DNA of 64,000 nucleotides from a bacterium. Lineage in GTDB: Bacteria; Elusimicrobiota; Elusimicrobia; Elusimicrobiales; UBA9959. Under the pieces are notes generated by a model. That model made no database searches. It saw nothing but the letters and a program-made list of their open reading frames with translations, and was not told where the DNA came from. The stretch lies in the NCBI GenBank assembly GCA_021811315.1, contig JAJZPF010000009.1, forward strand, positions 30,206 through 94,205. Reading direction: 5' to 3'. Positions 8,416 to 17,154 of this stretch are shown here, in pieces; the first letter of the stretch is position 1, and every line of letters starts with the position of its first letter. The position numbers and the translations under genes are program-made.

Positions 8416-9357
8416 ATGACGCTCGACAGCATACTGGACAGAATGACCGGCTCAGGAACCATGTCCCCCCTCCTGGCGGAAAGCCTGAAAGGGCTGGAGG
8501 CGGAGCGGCCTTTTTCCGTCCACCGGGAACTCCAGGCTCTCCTTTACCTTGGCGCTATCCTCATCGCCGCCGGCCTCGCCGCGACGGTGAAAGCGTATTT
8601 TGACCTCCTTGGGCCCTGGACCGTACTGGGCGGGCTGGTCGCCGTCTTCGCGGGGTCCGTCGCTTTTTGCTTCAAGCGGGGCGGCGGGTTCGGCCGGGGG
8701 GCGGTCCGCCCCCCCACCCTGGTCTTCGATTACGTCCTCTACCTGGGCTGCGTCGCCTGGGGCCTGGCGGCGGCTTACGCCGAAACCCGCTTTCATCTTT
8801 TCGGCGGCGCGTGGAAAACCCACTTCCTTATTTCTTCGGCGCTCTTCGCGGCCCTGGCCTACCGTTTCGACAACCGCCTTGTCCTTTCCCTCGGGCTTTG
8901 CTCCCTCGCGGCTTGGTTCGGCCTGCAGCTTCAGGGCCTGCACTTATGGTCTTCCGAAAGCTACCGCTTCTTCGGCCTGGTCTTCGGGACGCTTGCCGCG
9001 CTTGCGGCGTATCTCTCCGTTCGCACGGAACTGAAGAGCCATTTCCAGGACGTCTACGGCAATTTCGCCGGGCATTTCGTCCTCGCCTCCCTGCTCTCCG
9101 GGACGGCGACCAGAGACCCCTACCTTTACTTCGCCGGCCTGCTTGCGGCCTGCGGGCTGACGGCCGCCCACGCCGTCCGGTCGCGGAAATTCTTCTATAT
9201 GGTCTACGCCGTCTTCTACGGCTACCTCGGGGTCTGCTCCGTCCTGCTCCGGAATATGCGTGAAATAGGATTTATCCTTCTCTATTTCATCGTGTCCTCG
9301 CTTTGCGTGGGAGCCGGCCTGTTCTACCTGGCGCGCCGGTTCAAGGAGGAAGCATGA
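8416..9357 (+). CDS. DUF2157-like multi-pass membrane protein
   Basis: 314 residues from the ATG at 8416, chosen because GGGGAGG sits 8 nt upstream; a longer in-frame reading from 8299 runs back through the previous terminator. The N-terminus ('SILDRMTGSGTMSPLLAESLKGLEAE') resembles the soluble head of DUF2157 proteins, followed by eight or so hydrophobic helices (e.g. LLYLGAILIAAGLAATV, LGGLVAVFAGSVAFCF). Its stop overlaps the start of the next gene (ATGA), so the two membrane proteins are translationally coupled. Function of the family is unknown. Confidence 0.72.
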   Translation: MTLDSILDRMTGSGTMSPLLAESLKGLEAERPFSVHRELQALLYLGAILIAAGLAATVKAYFDLLGPWTVLGGLVAVFAGSVAFCFKRGGGFGRGAVRPPTLVFDYVLYLGCVAWGLAAAYAETRFHLFGGAWKTHFLISSALFAALAYRFDNRLVLSLGLCSLAAWFGLQLQGLHLWSSESYRFFGLVFGTLAALAAYLSVRTELKSHFQDVYGNFAGHFVLASLLSGTATRDPYLYFAGLLAACGLTAAHAVRSRKFFYMVYAVFYGYLGVCSVLLRNMREIGFILLYFIVSSLCVGAGLFYLARRFKEEA

Positions 9358-10532
9358 GGATCTATGAACAGGAAGACGAGGAAAAGCTCCGGCTCTGCAT
9401 GCAGGCGGCGGCCTGGCGGCGGAACGGGCTGATCACGGAACCCCAGTTCAGGGAGATCGAAACTTCCACCCGGACCGACCTTAAGCGGACCACGCTTATG
9501 CTTCGGCTCCTCCTTTTCGTTTTCGCCGGGCTCCTGACGGCGGCCACGGTGGCTTTCGTGCTCTGGCTGCTCGACCTCGGGGACGGGGGAAATTACGTTT
9601 GGCTGGCGGTCTCTTCCGCCCTCGCCTACGCCGCGGCCGAACGGCTGGCCGGGCCCCTCCGGTTCTACCGCCACGGCGCCGAAGAAGCTTTCGCCGCCGG
9701 GGCGCTTGTCCTGGCGCTGCTGGCCGCCGGGCATTATATAAGGCACGGGCTGGGCCTGTACGGTTCCGAAAAGGAGCTCCTGCTGGAAATATTGGCCGCC
9801 GCGGGGTGCTTCGCGCTTTACGCCCGCTTCCGCCACCTCTACCTTGCGCTGGCCGGGGTTCTCGCCCTGGCGTATCTCCCCTTCACCTATTTTGATGAAG
9901 TAATATGGCAGCGCGCTTTCCTGGCCGTCATATTTATTTCGGGGCTTTTGTTGACCTGGCGGGAAGAACGTGTTGAGCCGCCTGTCCTGCTCCGTGAAGA
10001 GGCCTCTTTCCTCTTCGCTTTCCTGCTCTTCGGCCTTTGCCTGGCGGTGAACCTGCGCCTTGGCGACCTGAGGCCCTGGGATATCCCGCACATCCTTAAG
10101 GCCAGGGCCGGGGTCCCGGCGGCGGCTTATTGGCTGTCTTATGTCCTGACTTTCCTGATCCCGCTTGCCGGGCTGGCCGCCGGGATCAGGACCCGGCGCC
10201 GCGCGCTGCTGGCCGCTTCGGCCGCGGGTATCATCCTGGCCCTGTGCACGAACAAGGATTATTTGGGGTTCCGGCATTTTCCCTGGGATCCGGCCGTCCT
10301 GGGAGCGCTGCTGATAGGGATCTCAATAGCGCTCGAGCGCCGGCTTAAAGCGGAATGGAAAGGCTATACCTCCAGGCAGCTTCTGTCCCCGGCTTCGCAC
10401 GGCCTGGAGGCCGCGGCCGTGGCGGCGGGCGCGGCCGGGATCTCTCACGCCGCGAATGCGGCGCCGGGAGAAGGCGGAGCGAATTTCGGCGGCGGCTCGT
10501 CCGGCGGCGGAGGGTCCTCCCGCGGTTTTTAG
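9354..10532 (+). CDS. Polytopic membrane protein (DUF2157/DUF4401-like), Gly-rich tail
   Basis: 392 residues from the ATG overlapping the previous stop; AAGGAGG lies just upstream. A short cytoplasmic head contains a coiled segment (EEKLRLCMQAAAWRRNGLITE), then about ten hydrophobic helices (LLLFVFAGLLTAATVAFVLWL, AFLFAFLLFGLCL). The last 20 residues are Gly/Ser-rich and end in SSRGF, a tail often seen on bacterial membrane proteins of unknown function. The pairing with the DUF2157-like gene suggests a two-subunit membrane assembly (inference). It ends in a terminator at 10569. Confidence 0.7.
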   Translation: MRIYEQEDEEKLRLCMQAAAWRRNGLITEPQFREIETSTRTDLKRTTLMLRLLLFVFAGLLTAATVAFVLWLLDLGDGGNYVWLAVSSALAYAAAERLAGPLRFYRHGAEEAFAAGALVLALLAAGHYIRHGLGLYGSEKELLLEILAAAGCFALYARFRHLYLALAGVLALAYLPFTYFDEVIWQRAFLAVIFISGLLLTWREERVEPPVLLREEASFLFAFLLFGLCLAVNLRLGDLRPWDIPHILKARAGVPAAAYWLSYVLTFLIPLAGLAAGIRTRRRALLAASAAGIILALCTNKDYLGFRHFPWDPAVLGALLIGISIALERRLKAEWKGYTSRQLLSPASHGLEAAAVAAGAAGISHAANAAPGEGGANFGGGSSGGGGSSRGF

Positions 10533-10568
10533 CGAGCCCATCTTTAAAGCTCCCTCCAATAAGGCAAA

Positions 10569-10601
10569 AGAGCCTCCCGTTAATTCGGAGGCTCTTTTTT
10601 T
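10569..10601 (+). terminator. Rho-independent terminator after the DUF2157-like pair
   Basis: 9-bp stem AGAGCCTCC / GGAGGCTCT around the loop CGTTAATTC, then T7. The loop and stem nearly duplicate the terminator at 8267. Confidence 0.9.
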
Positions 10602-10659
10602 GCCCGCTGGTCCGCGTTTTGTGGTATCTTTATATTCGGCGGGAGTATCGCGCCGGCTG

Positions 10660-11103
10660 TTATTGCGGCAAGGCCGAGACCGTAAGCCAGTATTTGCCGA
10701 AGTCTCCCAGCAGATTTTTAAAACCCTCAAAACTTTCCGGCTTGGTTATGAAAGAGGCAGCCCCGCATTCATAACTGCGGGAGACGTCCTCCATGGCGGA
10801 GGAAGAAGTCAGCATTATTACAGGTATTTTCTTCAAGAGCTGGTCCGCTTTTAAGATTTTCAGCAGGGCGAACCCGTTCATCAGGGGCATGTTAATATCC
10901 AGCAGCAGTATATCCGGCAAAACAGGTTTCCTGTCCGCGTAGCTGCCGCGGCATTGCAGGTAATCCAGCGCAGCCTGGGCGCTCATTACCGTTTCAAGTT
11001 TATGAGGGAAGCTGAGCTGAGCGAAAGCTTTTTGGGCCATTATAATATCGTCTTCGCTGTCGTCCACCAGCAGGATGTTCAGGCCGTTATGGTAGTTGTT
11101 CAT
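10660..11103 (-). CDS. Single-domain response regulator (Rcp1/CheY-like)
   Basis: 147 residues forming one receiver domain: acidic pocket 'VDDSEDD', phospho-acceptor in 'LLLDINMPLMNG', 'MLTSSS' with the conserved Thr/Ser, and Lys in 'ITKPESF'. The spacing and the insertion between beta-2 and beta-3 fit the Rcp1-type subfamily usually served by phytochrome or PAS histidine kinases. No output domain. AAGGGGG precedes the ATG. No kinase gene is adjacent, so its partner is elsewhere. Confidence 0.9.
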   Translation of the reverse strand: MNNYHNGLNILLVDDSEDDIIMAQKAFAQLSFPHKLETVMSAQAALDYLQCRGSYADRKPVLPDILLLDINMPLMNGFALLKILKADQLLKKIPVIMLTSSSAMEDVSRSYECGAASFITKPESFEGFKNLLGDFGKYWLTVSALPQ

Positions 11104-11360
11104 ATATCCCCCTTGGCTTGGAAATAAAACAACATACAGCTTTACGATCCAGGCGTTTCAGGCCCGTCGGTATCGCCGTTGTCCCTCGGTTACAGTATAA
11201 CAGGCCTGGTAAATATTTCAATAGCATCTTGAGTACATGAAACCTGCGCCGCCGGCGCGCCGGTTTGGGACAGGCTCTGACGCCCCGCACGGACGCTCCA
11301 GGAAGATTCCCTACCCCCCCAATGTTTCCTCCGGGAGCGCCATGTAATGCGGGCCCGGGC

Positions 11361-11579
11361 TTAAGGTATTAATTTATCGGGAAGATTATACCAGGGCTCC
11401 GCGCTATAGAGTTTCCTGGCGCAATTCTTGCACATGCAATGGGAAAACTTACGCCCGGCGAATTTCTTTTTATAGCCGGGGACGGCCCGCCAATGTCCCT
11501 GGCTGTCTTTTATTTTTTTGCAGTTGGCGCAGACTAAAACGAGTCCGGCCCCGGCTTTTGTGGTTTTGGTTTTCATCAC
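11361..11579 (-). CDS. Small four-Cys protein resembling a sensor-kinase-associated Cys domain
   Basis: 72 residues. Two cysteine pairs, 'VCANCKKIKDSQGHW' and 'FSHCMCKNCARKLY', match the short domain found at the C-terminus of many PAS/GAF sensor proteins and some response regulators (typical pattern CxxCKKIRD...W...FSHGxCPxCxxxLY). Here the domain is free-standing and starts 7 nt after the stop of a receiver gene, as if a receiver-Cys-domain fusion had been split. Probably metal binding (inference). A second Met at 11576 could be the start; no strong RBS is visible, consistent with translational coupling. Confidence 0.65.
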   Translation of the reverse strand: MMKTKTTKAGAGLVLVCANCKKIKDSQGHWRAVPGYKKKFAGRKFSHCMCKNCARKLYSAEPWYNLPDKLIP

Positions 11580-11586
11580 AGGGGCT

Positions 11587-11940
11587 TTACGCCAGGGCCT
11601 TGGTTACCGCGGCTGTAAAAGCGTCCGCGTCGAGAGGCTTCTCGAAATAAGCGGCCAGGGCCGGGATCTTATCCGGGTCGAGCTCTGACGCCGAGCCCGT
11701 CACGAGTATGCATTTGGCGCAGCCTTGTTTTCTTTCAAAGATAGTTATAAGGTCGGTGCCCATACCGTCCGGGAAAACCAGGTCTGTTACCAGCAGGTCG
11801 TAAGTGTTAGAGTTTATGAGCGCCGCGGCCTCGGCAAAACTGGAAGCGAGGGAAACAGCGTACCCTGTGCCGGCAAGCATGCGTGTATAGATACTAAGCA
11901 AAACCGGATCGTCGTCGGCGATAAGTATTTGTTTCGGCAT
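11587..11940 (-). CDS. Single-domain response regulator
   Basis: 117 residues covering a complete receiver domain: 'IADDDPVLL' acidic pair, 'LLVTDLVFPDGMG' with phospho-acceptor Asp, 'ILVTGSAS' and 'YFEKPLDADAF' with the conserved Lys-Pro. No output domain, so it acts by protein-protein contact or as a phosphate sink. It is followed 7 nt later by the four-Cys protein gene and is divergent from an XRE regulator (176 bp between starts). Confidence 0.88.
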   Translation of the reverse strand: MPKQILIADDDPVLLSIYTRMLAGTGYAVSLASSFAEAAALINSNTYDLLVTDLVFPDGMGTDLITIFERKQGCAKCILVTGSASELDPDKIPALAAYFEKPLDADAFTAAVTKALA

Positions 11941-12116
11941 AACACCCCGGCTTAAAGTACCTGCAGGGCCGGCTATTATTGGCCGAAATGAAGTTGTGTG
12001 GTGAAGAGAAACCGCCCCGTATCCTTGATACCATATACTACAATAGGGTCATAAGCACTGTCAACGGTGCCCTTAACATCTTCCCGCAGGGGGAGAAATG
12101 TCTTTCAATAGGAGTT

Positions 12117-12452
12117 ATGGACAACTTCTATGCTGAAATAGGCGGGAGGATGAAATCCGTGCGGACGGCTTTAAGGATGACACAGGCCCAGGTGGCCGAG
12201 GCCGCCGGGATAGACACCTCTTTCTACGGCCAGATAGAGCGCGGCGTCAACACGCCGAGTTTAAAAACTTTTGTGGATATCGCTTATGCCTTTAAGGCGG
12301 ACCCGGCGGACCTTCTCCCCAGGCGCACGCCGGGGCGCGAGCGCCTTTATGAGACCGCCGTGGGAGAACTGCTGGCCGGCCTGCCCCCAAAAAGAAAAGC
12401 TCTCGTTTTAGGCCTTGTTAAAGACATAGTGGCCCGATACAAATCCGAATAG
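12117..12452 (+). CDS. Small XRE-family transcriptional regulator (copy 2 of 3)
   Basis: 111 residues. HTH core 'MTQAQVAEAAGIDTSFYGQIE' followed by 'SLKTFVDIAYAFKADPADLL' and a basic helical C-terminus. The start at 12117 is chosen because its first residues (NFYAEIGGRMKSVR) align with the start of copy 1 (DIYSILGDRIREER); an in-frame reading from 11979 is longer but unlike the paralogues. The nearest AGGAG is only 2 nt from this ATG, while a stronger site (GGGGGAG) serves an out-of-frame 12-codon mini-ORF at 12098-12136 overlapping the start, which might couple translation. Divergent from the receiver gene at 11587-11940. Confidence 0.82.
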   Translation: MDNFYAEIGGRMKSVRTALRMTQAQVAEAAGIDTSFYGQIERGVNTPSLKTFVDIAYAFKADPADLLPRRTPGRERLYETAVGELLAGLPPKRKALVLGLVKDIVARYKSE

Positions 12453-12642
12453 TTTTTAAAAACACTGCCGGCATAGCGCCCCCGTGCTCCTATATCGTGG
12501 ACGGCAGGGTTGCGCCGCTATTACATCGTTTCTGTTTTTCCCAGGCCCGGAACGAATTGCCGGCGATCAGTCATTTAGTCATCAGCCTCCCCTCCCTGCT
12601 GTTTTTTGATATTATAAACAAATCCTTTTGCCGGAGGTACCT

Positions 12643-14595
12643 ATGCCTGAAGAGCTCTACCCCGTTAAGCCCGAGATCGCCAGGGTGGCGCATGTCGGTT
12701 CCATGGAAGAATACCGGCGCCTGTACGACCTTTCGATGGCGGACCCGGAGAGATTCTGGGCGGAGCAGGCCGAGACGCTCACCTGGTTCCACAAGTGGTC
12801 GACGGTCTTCGACGCCGATTATGAAGAAGTGGACTTCGGCTGGTTCCTGGGCGGGCGCCTAAATGCCTGCTTCAACTGCGTGGACCGGCACCTGAAGGAC
12901 CGCGGCAACCAGACGGCCATAATCTGGGCCGCCGACGAGCCCGGCGTCTATAAGCACATCACTTACCGCGACCTTAAGCACAATGTTTCCAGGGTGGCCA
13001 ATGTCCTGAAAGAGCACGGGGTAAAAGCCGGGGACCGGGTCTGCATCTACATGCCGATGATCCCGGAGCTCGCTTACGCCATGCTGGCCTGCGCGAGGAT
13101 AGGGGCGGTGCATTCGGTGGTCTTCGCCGGTTTCTCGGCCGAAGCGCTGCGCGACAGGATAGTGGACGCCGGGACCAAGGTTGTCCTGACCGCGAACGAA
13201 GGCCTGCGCGGCGGGAAGGTCATCCATCTAAAAAGGATAGTGGACAGAGCGCTGGAAGGGATGCAGACCGTAACGACCGTCCTGGTCGCCAGGCGCACCC
13301 CTTCGGAAGTCCCGATGCAGGCGGGCCGCGACCACTGGCTGGAGGACGAGGTCAAGCGGCAGCGATCCACCTGCACTTTCGAATGGATGGGGGCGGAGGA
13401 CCCGCTCTTCATACTTTACACCTCAGGCAGCACGGGAAAGCCGAAGGGCGTGCTGCATACTACCGGCGGCTACCTGGTCTACGCCGCGATGACCCACAAG
13501 TACGTTTTCGATTTCCGGCCCGGGGATATTTATTTCTGCGCGGCGGACGCGGGCTGGATCACGGGGCATTCCTATATAATCTACGGCCCGCTGGCCAACG
13601 GCGCGACCACGGTGATGTTCGAGTCCACGCCGGTTTACCCGGATCCCGGGCGCTACTGGCGGATAGTGGACGATCTGAAAGTCAATATTTTCTACACCGC
13701 CCCGACCGCGCTGCGGGCCATAGCCCAGGCGGGGGACTCCTGGGTGAAGGAATACAAGCGCTCTTCTCTGCGCGTCCTGGGCTCGGTCGGCGAGCCTATA
13801 AACCCGGAGATCTGGCGCTGGTACCACGACGTGGTGGGCGAGAAGCGCTGCGCCGTGGTGGATACCTGGTGGCAGACGGAGACCGGCGGGATCCTGATAA
13901 CGCCGCTCCCGGGCGCGACCCCGACCAAGCCGGGCTCGGCCACGCTGCCTTTCTTCGGCGTGAAGCCGCTGATCGTGGACCATGAAGGCAAACCGCTGGA
14001 GGGCAACGGCGTGTCCGGGGCGCTCTGCCTTAACTCGGCCTGGCCGGGGCAGGCGCGGACCATCCACGGCGACCACCACCGTTTCAAGGAGACTTACTTC
14101 ACGCAGTATCCGGGCTACTACTTCACCGGGGACGGAGCGCGGCGCGACGAGGACGGCTACTACTGGATCACCGGCCGCATCGACGACGTGATCAACGTTT
14201 CCGGGCACCGGCTGGGCACGGCGGAGATAGAGAGCGCGCTGGTGGCCCACGAGGCCGTCGCCGAGGCGGCGGTGGTAGGCTACCCGCACGAAGTAAAAGG
14301 TACGGCCATCTACGCCTACGTGGTGCTGGGCGCGGAATACGCCTGCCGGAGCCGGCAGGAGATGCAGGGCGCGCTCAAGGAACAGGTCAGCCAGGCCATC
14401 GGCCGTTTCGCCGCGCCGGAAGTGATCCATATCACCGCCTCGCTGCCCAAGACCAGGAGCGGGAAGATCATGCGCCGCATCCTGAGGAAGATCGCCGCTT
14501 CGGAATACGAAGGAATGGGCGATATAACCACCCTGGCGGAACCGGAAGCGGTGGAACGCCTGGTGAAAGAACACCGGGACCTGTCCGGCCGCTGA
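12643..14595 (+). CDS. acs: Acetyl-CoA synthetase (AMP-forming)
   Basis: 650 residues, full family length. Converts acetate, ATP and CoA to acetyl-CoA in the cytoplasm. Visible motifs: N-terminal '[12 protein letters not shown]', the P-loop-like '[16 protein letters not shown]', '[10 protein letters not shown]', the hinge region '[17 protein letters not shown]' and the C-terminal '[16 protein letters not shown]', whose first SGK lysine is the acetylation site known in this family. GGAGG lies 6 nt before the ATG at 12643; a TTG five codons upstream is in frame but less likely. Single-gene unit with its own terminator. Confidence 0.96.
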   Translation: MPEELYPVKPEIARVAHVGSMEEYRRLYDLSMADPERFWAEQAETLTWFHKWSTVFDADYEEVDFGWFLGGRLNACFNCVDRHLKDRGNQTAIIWAADEPGVYKHITYRDLKHNVSRVANVLKEHGVKAGDRVCIYMPMIPELAYAMLACARIGAVHSVVFAGFSAEALRDRIVDAGTKVVLTANEGLRGGKVIHLKRIVDRALEGMQTVTTVLVARRTPSEVPMQAGRDHWLEDEVKRQRSTCTFEWMGAEDPLFILYTSGSTGKPKGVLHTTGGYLVYAAMTHKYVFDFRPGDIYFCAADAGWITGHSYIIYGPLANGATTVMFESTPVYPDPGRYWRIVDDLKVNIFYTAPTALRAIAQAGDSWVKEYKRSSLRVLGSVGEPINPEIWRWYHDVVGEKRCAVVDTWWQTETGGILITPLPGATPTKPGSATLPFFGVKPLIVDHEGKPLEGNGVSGALCLNSAWPGQARTIHGDHHRFKETYFTQYPGYYFTGDGARRDEDGYYWITGRIDDVINVSGHRLGTAEIESALVAHEAVAEAAVVGYPHEVKGTAIYAYVVLGAEYACRSRQEMQGALKEQVSQAIGRFAAPEVIHITASLPKTRSGKIMRRILRKIAASEYEGMGDITTLAEPEAVERLVKEHRDLSGR

Positions 14596-14614
14596 GGCTG
14601 CGCGCTAAAGAAGA

Positions 14615-14646
14615 GAGCCTCCCTTTGATCCGGGAGGCTCTTTTTT
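14615..14646 (+). terminator. Rho-independent terminator after acs
   Basis: Stem GAGCCTCCC / GGGAGGCTC around a short loop (TTTGATCC), then T6. Third member of the GAGCCTCCC-stem set (8267, 10569). Confidence 0.92.
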
Positions 14647-14669
14647 CGCCTATGCGGAGCGGCCGGGAG

Positions 14670-16013
14670 CTATTGCGGCTTCCCCCCGCCGTTCAGGGCC
14701 GCCTCGCAGATCCCGATGCGCTGTTCGGCTTTTCTTACCGAATCCGCGGACGCTCCCTTTTCGATCACCCGCCTGTAAACCCCGATAGCCAGTTTATATT
14801 CGCCCTGACCTTCCAGCGCTGCTCCCGTATCCAGCAGCGCGTCCTGTCCCCCGGCCCGGCCGCGCAGCTCTTTCGCGGCGGCGGTGTCCGGGTATTTCTC
14901 GACTATTTCTTTGTACAGGGCGGCGGCTTTTTCTTTATTCCCCGCCAGCTCGTAGCACTGCGCCATCCTCCCCCCCGCCTGGGCTTTGATCCAGTCGCGG
15001 TAGGTATTTTCTATGGCCAGTTCATAGTATTTGACGGCTTTCACGCAGTCCACCGGGGTCTTAACTCCGCCATTACCCGAATAGAGCTGGCCCAGGTAAA
15101 GATAGGCGTCGCCCAGCCTGGAGCTTTTGGGATAGCCGCTTATCAGCCGGTTGAGGAACTTCTCCTCCTCCCTGACCGCCGAAGGGTCGTTATCCCGCGC
15201 GGCTATCCAGTCATAATTTACCGCCGTCATCAGGAGCGCGCTGTCCGCCATTTCGGAATCCGGGAACGTCTCCGCCACCTTCCGGTAAAGGGCTATGGCT
15301 TCCTCGTATTTTCTGTCCTTATAGGCTTTCTCGGCTTTGGCGAAGTCATCGGAAGACGTCCCCGCCGAGCGTATCACGAAGGTGTTGCTGTTCCCTACCC
15401 GGGAATAAGAAAGTCCCTTCCCCTTGAGGAACAACAGGATGTCCGCCACGGTAGTCTTGGTAATTACGGTAGTGATGGGAATGTATTGCGTTTCGGAGTT
15501 CACCACGAAATTCACCTTGGCTTTCGCGGACACGATGTCCAGGAAAGTTGTAAGAGGCGCTTCTTTCAGTCTGACGCCGTCAACGACGCGCTGCAGGAGC
15601 GGGTCCTCGATATCTTTCCGCGTAAGCGGCGGAAAACCCGCGAAGGGGACCGTGCTCCGCGAAACCTGGTAATTATCGGTATTGCCTATCTGCCGGAATT
15701 CCAGGTCTTTTGATTTCGTCAAAAGCTCCATAATCTCGCTGGCAGGGCTGTTCCTTATGAACACCGTGATCTGAAGATCGGCCAGGTCCTCTCCGAGCGA
15801 GAACGAGAGCCCGGTATGTTCTGATAAAAGGCCCAGCAACTGGCTAAGCTTCGCGCCCTTCAGTCTTACGGTAACGCGCTTCTCCAGCGCTTTAGTTCCC
15901 CCCCGCTGCGCGGCCACGGTTATCCGCCCGTTGGGAGTTTCATTCTCCTGGGCGGAAAGAGGAGCGAGCAGCGCCGCGGCCGCCAGCATCGCGAACAGTA
16001 GTTTCAGTTTCAT
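14670..16013 (-). CDS. Secreted STN-domain and TPR protein
   Basis: 447 residues with a Sec signal peptide (1-21, ending LSAQ). Two STN-like (secretin/TonB short N-terminal) domains follow: 'VTVRLKGAKLSQLLGLLSEHTGLSFSLG' at about 47-75 and 'GVRLKEAPLTTFLDIVSAKAKVNFVVN' at about 145-172. From residue ~220 there are TPR repeats of the BamD/YbgF type (DFAKAEKAYKDRKYEEAIAL, AVKYYELAIENTYRDWIKAQ, KAAALYKEIVEKYPDTAAAK). No secretin pore domain is present, so this is not a channel; a periplasmic scaffold or adaptor is more likely (inference). An ECF-type promoter motif lies 26 nt upstream of its start, linking it to the sigma factor gene two genes away. Confidence 0.8.
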   Translation of the reverse strand: MKLKLLFAMLAAAALLAPLSAQENETPNGRITVAAQRGGTKALEKRVTVRLKGAKLSQLLGLLSEHTGLSFSLGEDLADLQITVFIRNSPASEIMELLTKSKDLEFRQIGNTDNYQVSRSTVPFAGFPPLTRKDIEDPLLQRVVDGVRLKEAPLTTFLDIVSAKAKVNFVVNSETQYIPITTVITKTTVADILLFLKGKGLSYSRVGNSNTFVIRSAGTSSDDFAKAEKAYKDRKYEEAIALYRKVAETFPDSEMADSALLMTAVNYDWIAARDNDPSAVREEEKFLNRLISGYPKSSRLGDAYLYLGQLYSGNGGVKTPVDCVKAVKYYELAIENTYRDWIKAQAGGRMAQCYELAGNKEKAAALYKEIVEKYPDTAAAKELRGRAGGQDALLDTGAALEGQGEYKLAIGVYRRVIEKGASADSVRKAEQRIGICEAALNGGGKPQ

Positions 16014-16039
16014 AGCTTTTTCTCCATTGCCTTTGGCAC

Positions 16040-16068
16040 TTAGTGCCGTTCAACCCGGAAAAGTTCAC
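16040..16068 (-). promoter_or_regulatory. ECF-type promoter for the STN-TPR gene
   Basis: Minus-strand GTGAAC (16063-16068), 15-nt spacer, GGCACTAA (16040-16047). It is identical in both boxes and in spacing to the motif before the first gene of the sigma unit (17505-17533). The -35 box overlaps the stop codon of the anti-sigma gene. GAAC-type -35 boxes are typical of ECF sigma factors. Confidence 0.75.
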
Positions 16069-16568
16069 AGAATACCGCATTTGGCGGTCTCGCAGGTGTC
16101 CGCGTAGACATAGGCGGCGCGGCTCCCGCCGGGAACGCCGCCCGGCGCCCGGAGCCCGCTGTTCACAGTAGCGGGGCCGTCAGAAAAATAAAGCGCTTCG
16201 GCCGAAGCGGGGCGCGGGGCACGGGGCCCGGCTAAAAAAACAATGCCGGCATACATAGCGACCGCGAAGGCGGCAAAGCCGAAGCCCCAGGCCGGGCTGA
16301 ACAGGCGGCCGAAGACCGAAGGAGTATCCACAAACGCGGTGGCGGGGGCCGGCGTTTCCAGCCTCTCCATAAGCCGGGCCGTGAAATCCGCGGAAACGGG
16401 CGCGGGAGGAACGGAGGCGGCCGCGGCTTCGAGCCGTTTCAAAGCCTCCATTTTAGACCGGCAGGCGGCGCATGCCGCGAAGTGCGCTTCCGCGGCCGCG
16501 CCGGCGGAGCGGTCTTTACCGAAAAGATGATCTATAAGTTCGTCTTTAGACAGGCAGTTCATTTTCAT
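16065..16568 (-). CDS. Membrane-bound zinc-finger anti-sigma factor
   Basis: 167 residues. The cytoplasmic head has the zinc-associated anti-sigma pattern HxxxCxxC (His29, Cys33, Cys36) preceded by 'LIDHLFG'. A single membrane helix follows at about 91-113 (WGFGFAAFAVAMYAGIVFLAG). The short extracytoplasmic tail ends 'ADTCETAKCGIL', with two Cys near the C-terminus that could sense redox state or metal (inference). The gene overlaps the sigma gene by 23 nt; a second Met two codons on (16562) has better spacing to the G-rich RBS. Expected role: hold the ECF sigma factor inactive at the membrane. Confidence 0.85.
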   Translation of the reverse strand: MKMNCLSKDELIDHLFGKDRSAGAAAEAHFAACAACRSKMEALKRLEAAAASVPPAPVSADFTARLMERLETPAPATAFVDTPSVFGRLFSPAWGFGFAAFAVAMYAGIVFLAGPRAPRPASAEALYFSDGPATVNSGLRAPGGVPGGSRAAYVYADTCETAKCGIL

Positions 16569-17145
16569 TCCCCCCGGGCGCCGGCTTAAGTTTTTTCGCC
16601 AGCGCGGCCATTGCGTTATGTATGCGCGAGCGCACCGTCCCCACCGGGATATCGAGCGCGGCGGCTATCTCTTCGTATGAAAGGCGTTCCCAGCAGCTCA
16701 GGAAGAGCACGGAGCGGTGCAGCGGCGAAAGCCCGTCGATAGCGGCGCGGACCCGCTGCCCGTCTTCTTCGCGCTCGAAAGTCTTTTCCACTGAAAGCGC
16801 CCTGTCCGGCGGCTCGCGGTCCTCATCCTTCTCCGCGAACAGGCCGGACTCGCGACCCCTGTCCCGGAGCCGCCGGCGGCAGACATTGCGCGTCAGGGCA
16901 TAGGCCCAGGTTCCGAAAGCGGATTCGCGGCGGAAACCGCCGAGCGATTTATAGATCTGGATGAAAACTTCCTGGGCGATATCCTCGGACTCCCTGTCCG
17001 GGCCAAGGAGGCAGAGGATGAACTGGTGTATCTTGTCTTTATAGAGGTCGACCAGCCGGGCGAAAGCGTCCGCCTCGCCGCCCAGGAAGCGCGAGACCAG
17101 GTTGTTCTCGAGAAGCGTCAGTTCTTTTTTATCCCGGAGGTCCAT
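16546..17145 (-). CDS. ECF-family RNA polymerase sigma factor
   Basis: 199 residues. Sigma region 2: 'FLGGEADAFARLVDLYKDKI' then 'EDIAQEVFIQIYKSLGGFR' and 'AFGTWAYALTRNVCRRRLRD'. Region 4: 'DGLSPLHRSVLFLSCWERLSYEEIAAAL' then 'PVGTVRSRIHNAMAAL' (HTH). An acidic linker (EKDEDREPPDRAL) joins them. It lies between a small secreted protein gene (9 nt upstream) and its anti-sigma (overlapping downstream). The matching promoter motifs at 17505-17533 and 16040-16068 suggest that it transcribes its own unit and the STN-TPR gene. Confidence 0.93.
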   Translation of the reverse strand: MDLRDKKELTLLENNLVSRFLGGEADAFARLVDLYKDKIHQFILCLLGPDRESEDIAQEVFIQIYKSLGGFRRESAFGTWAYALTRNVCRRRLRDRGRESGLFAEKDEDREPPDRALSVEKTFEREEDGQRVRAAIDGLSPLHRSVLFLSCWERLSYEEIAAALDIPVGTVRSRIHNAMAALAKKLKPAPGGNENELPV

Positions 17146-17154
17146 TGCCTTAAA

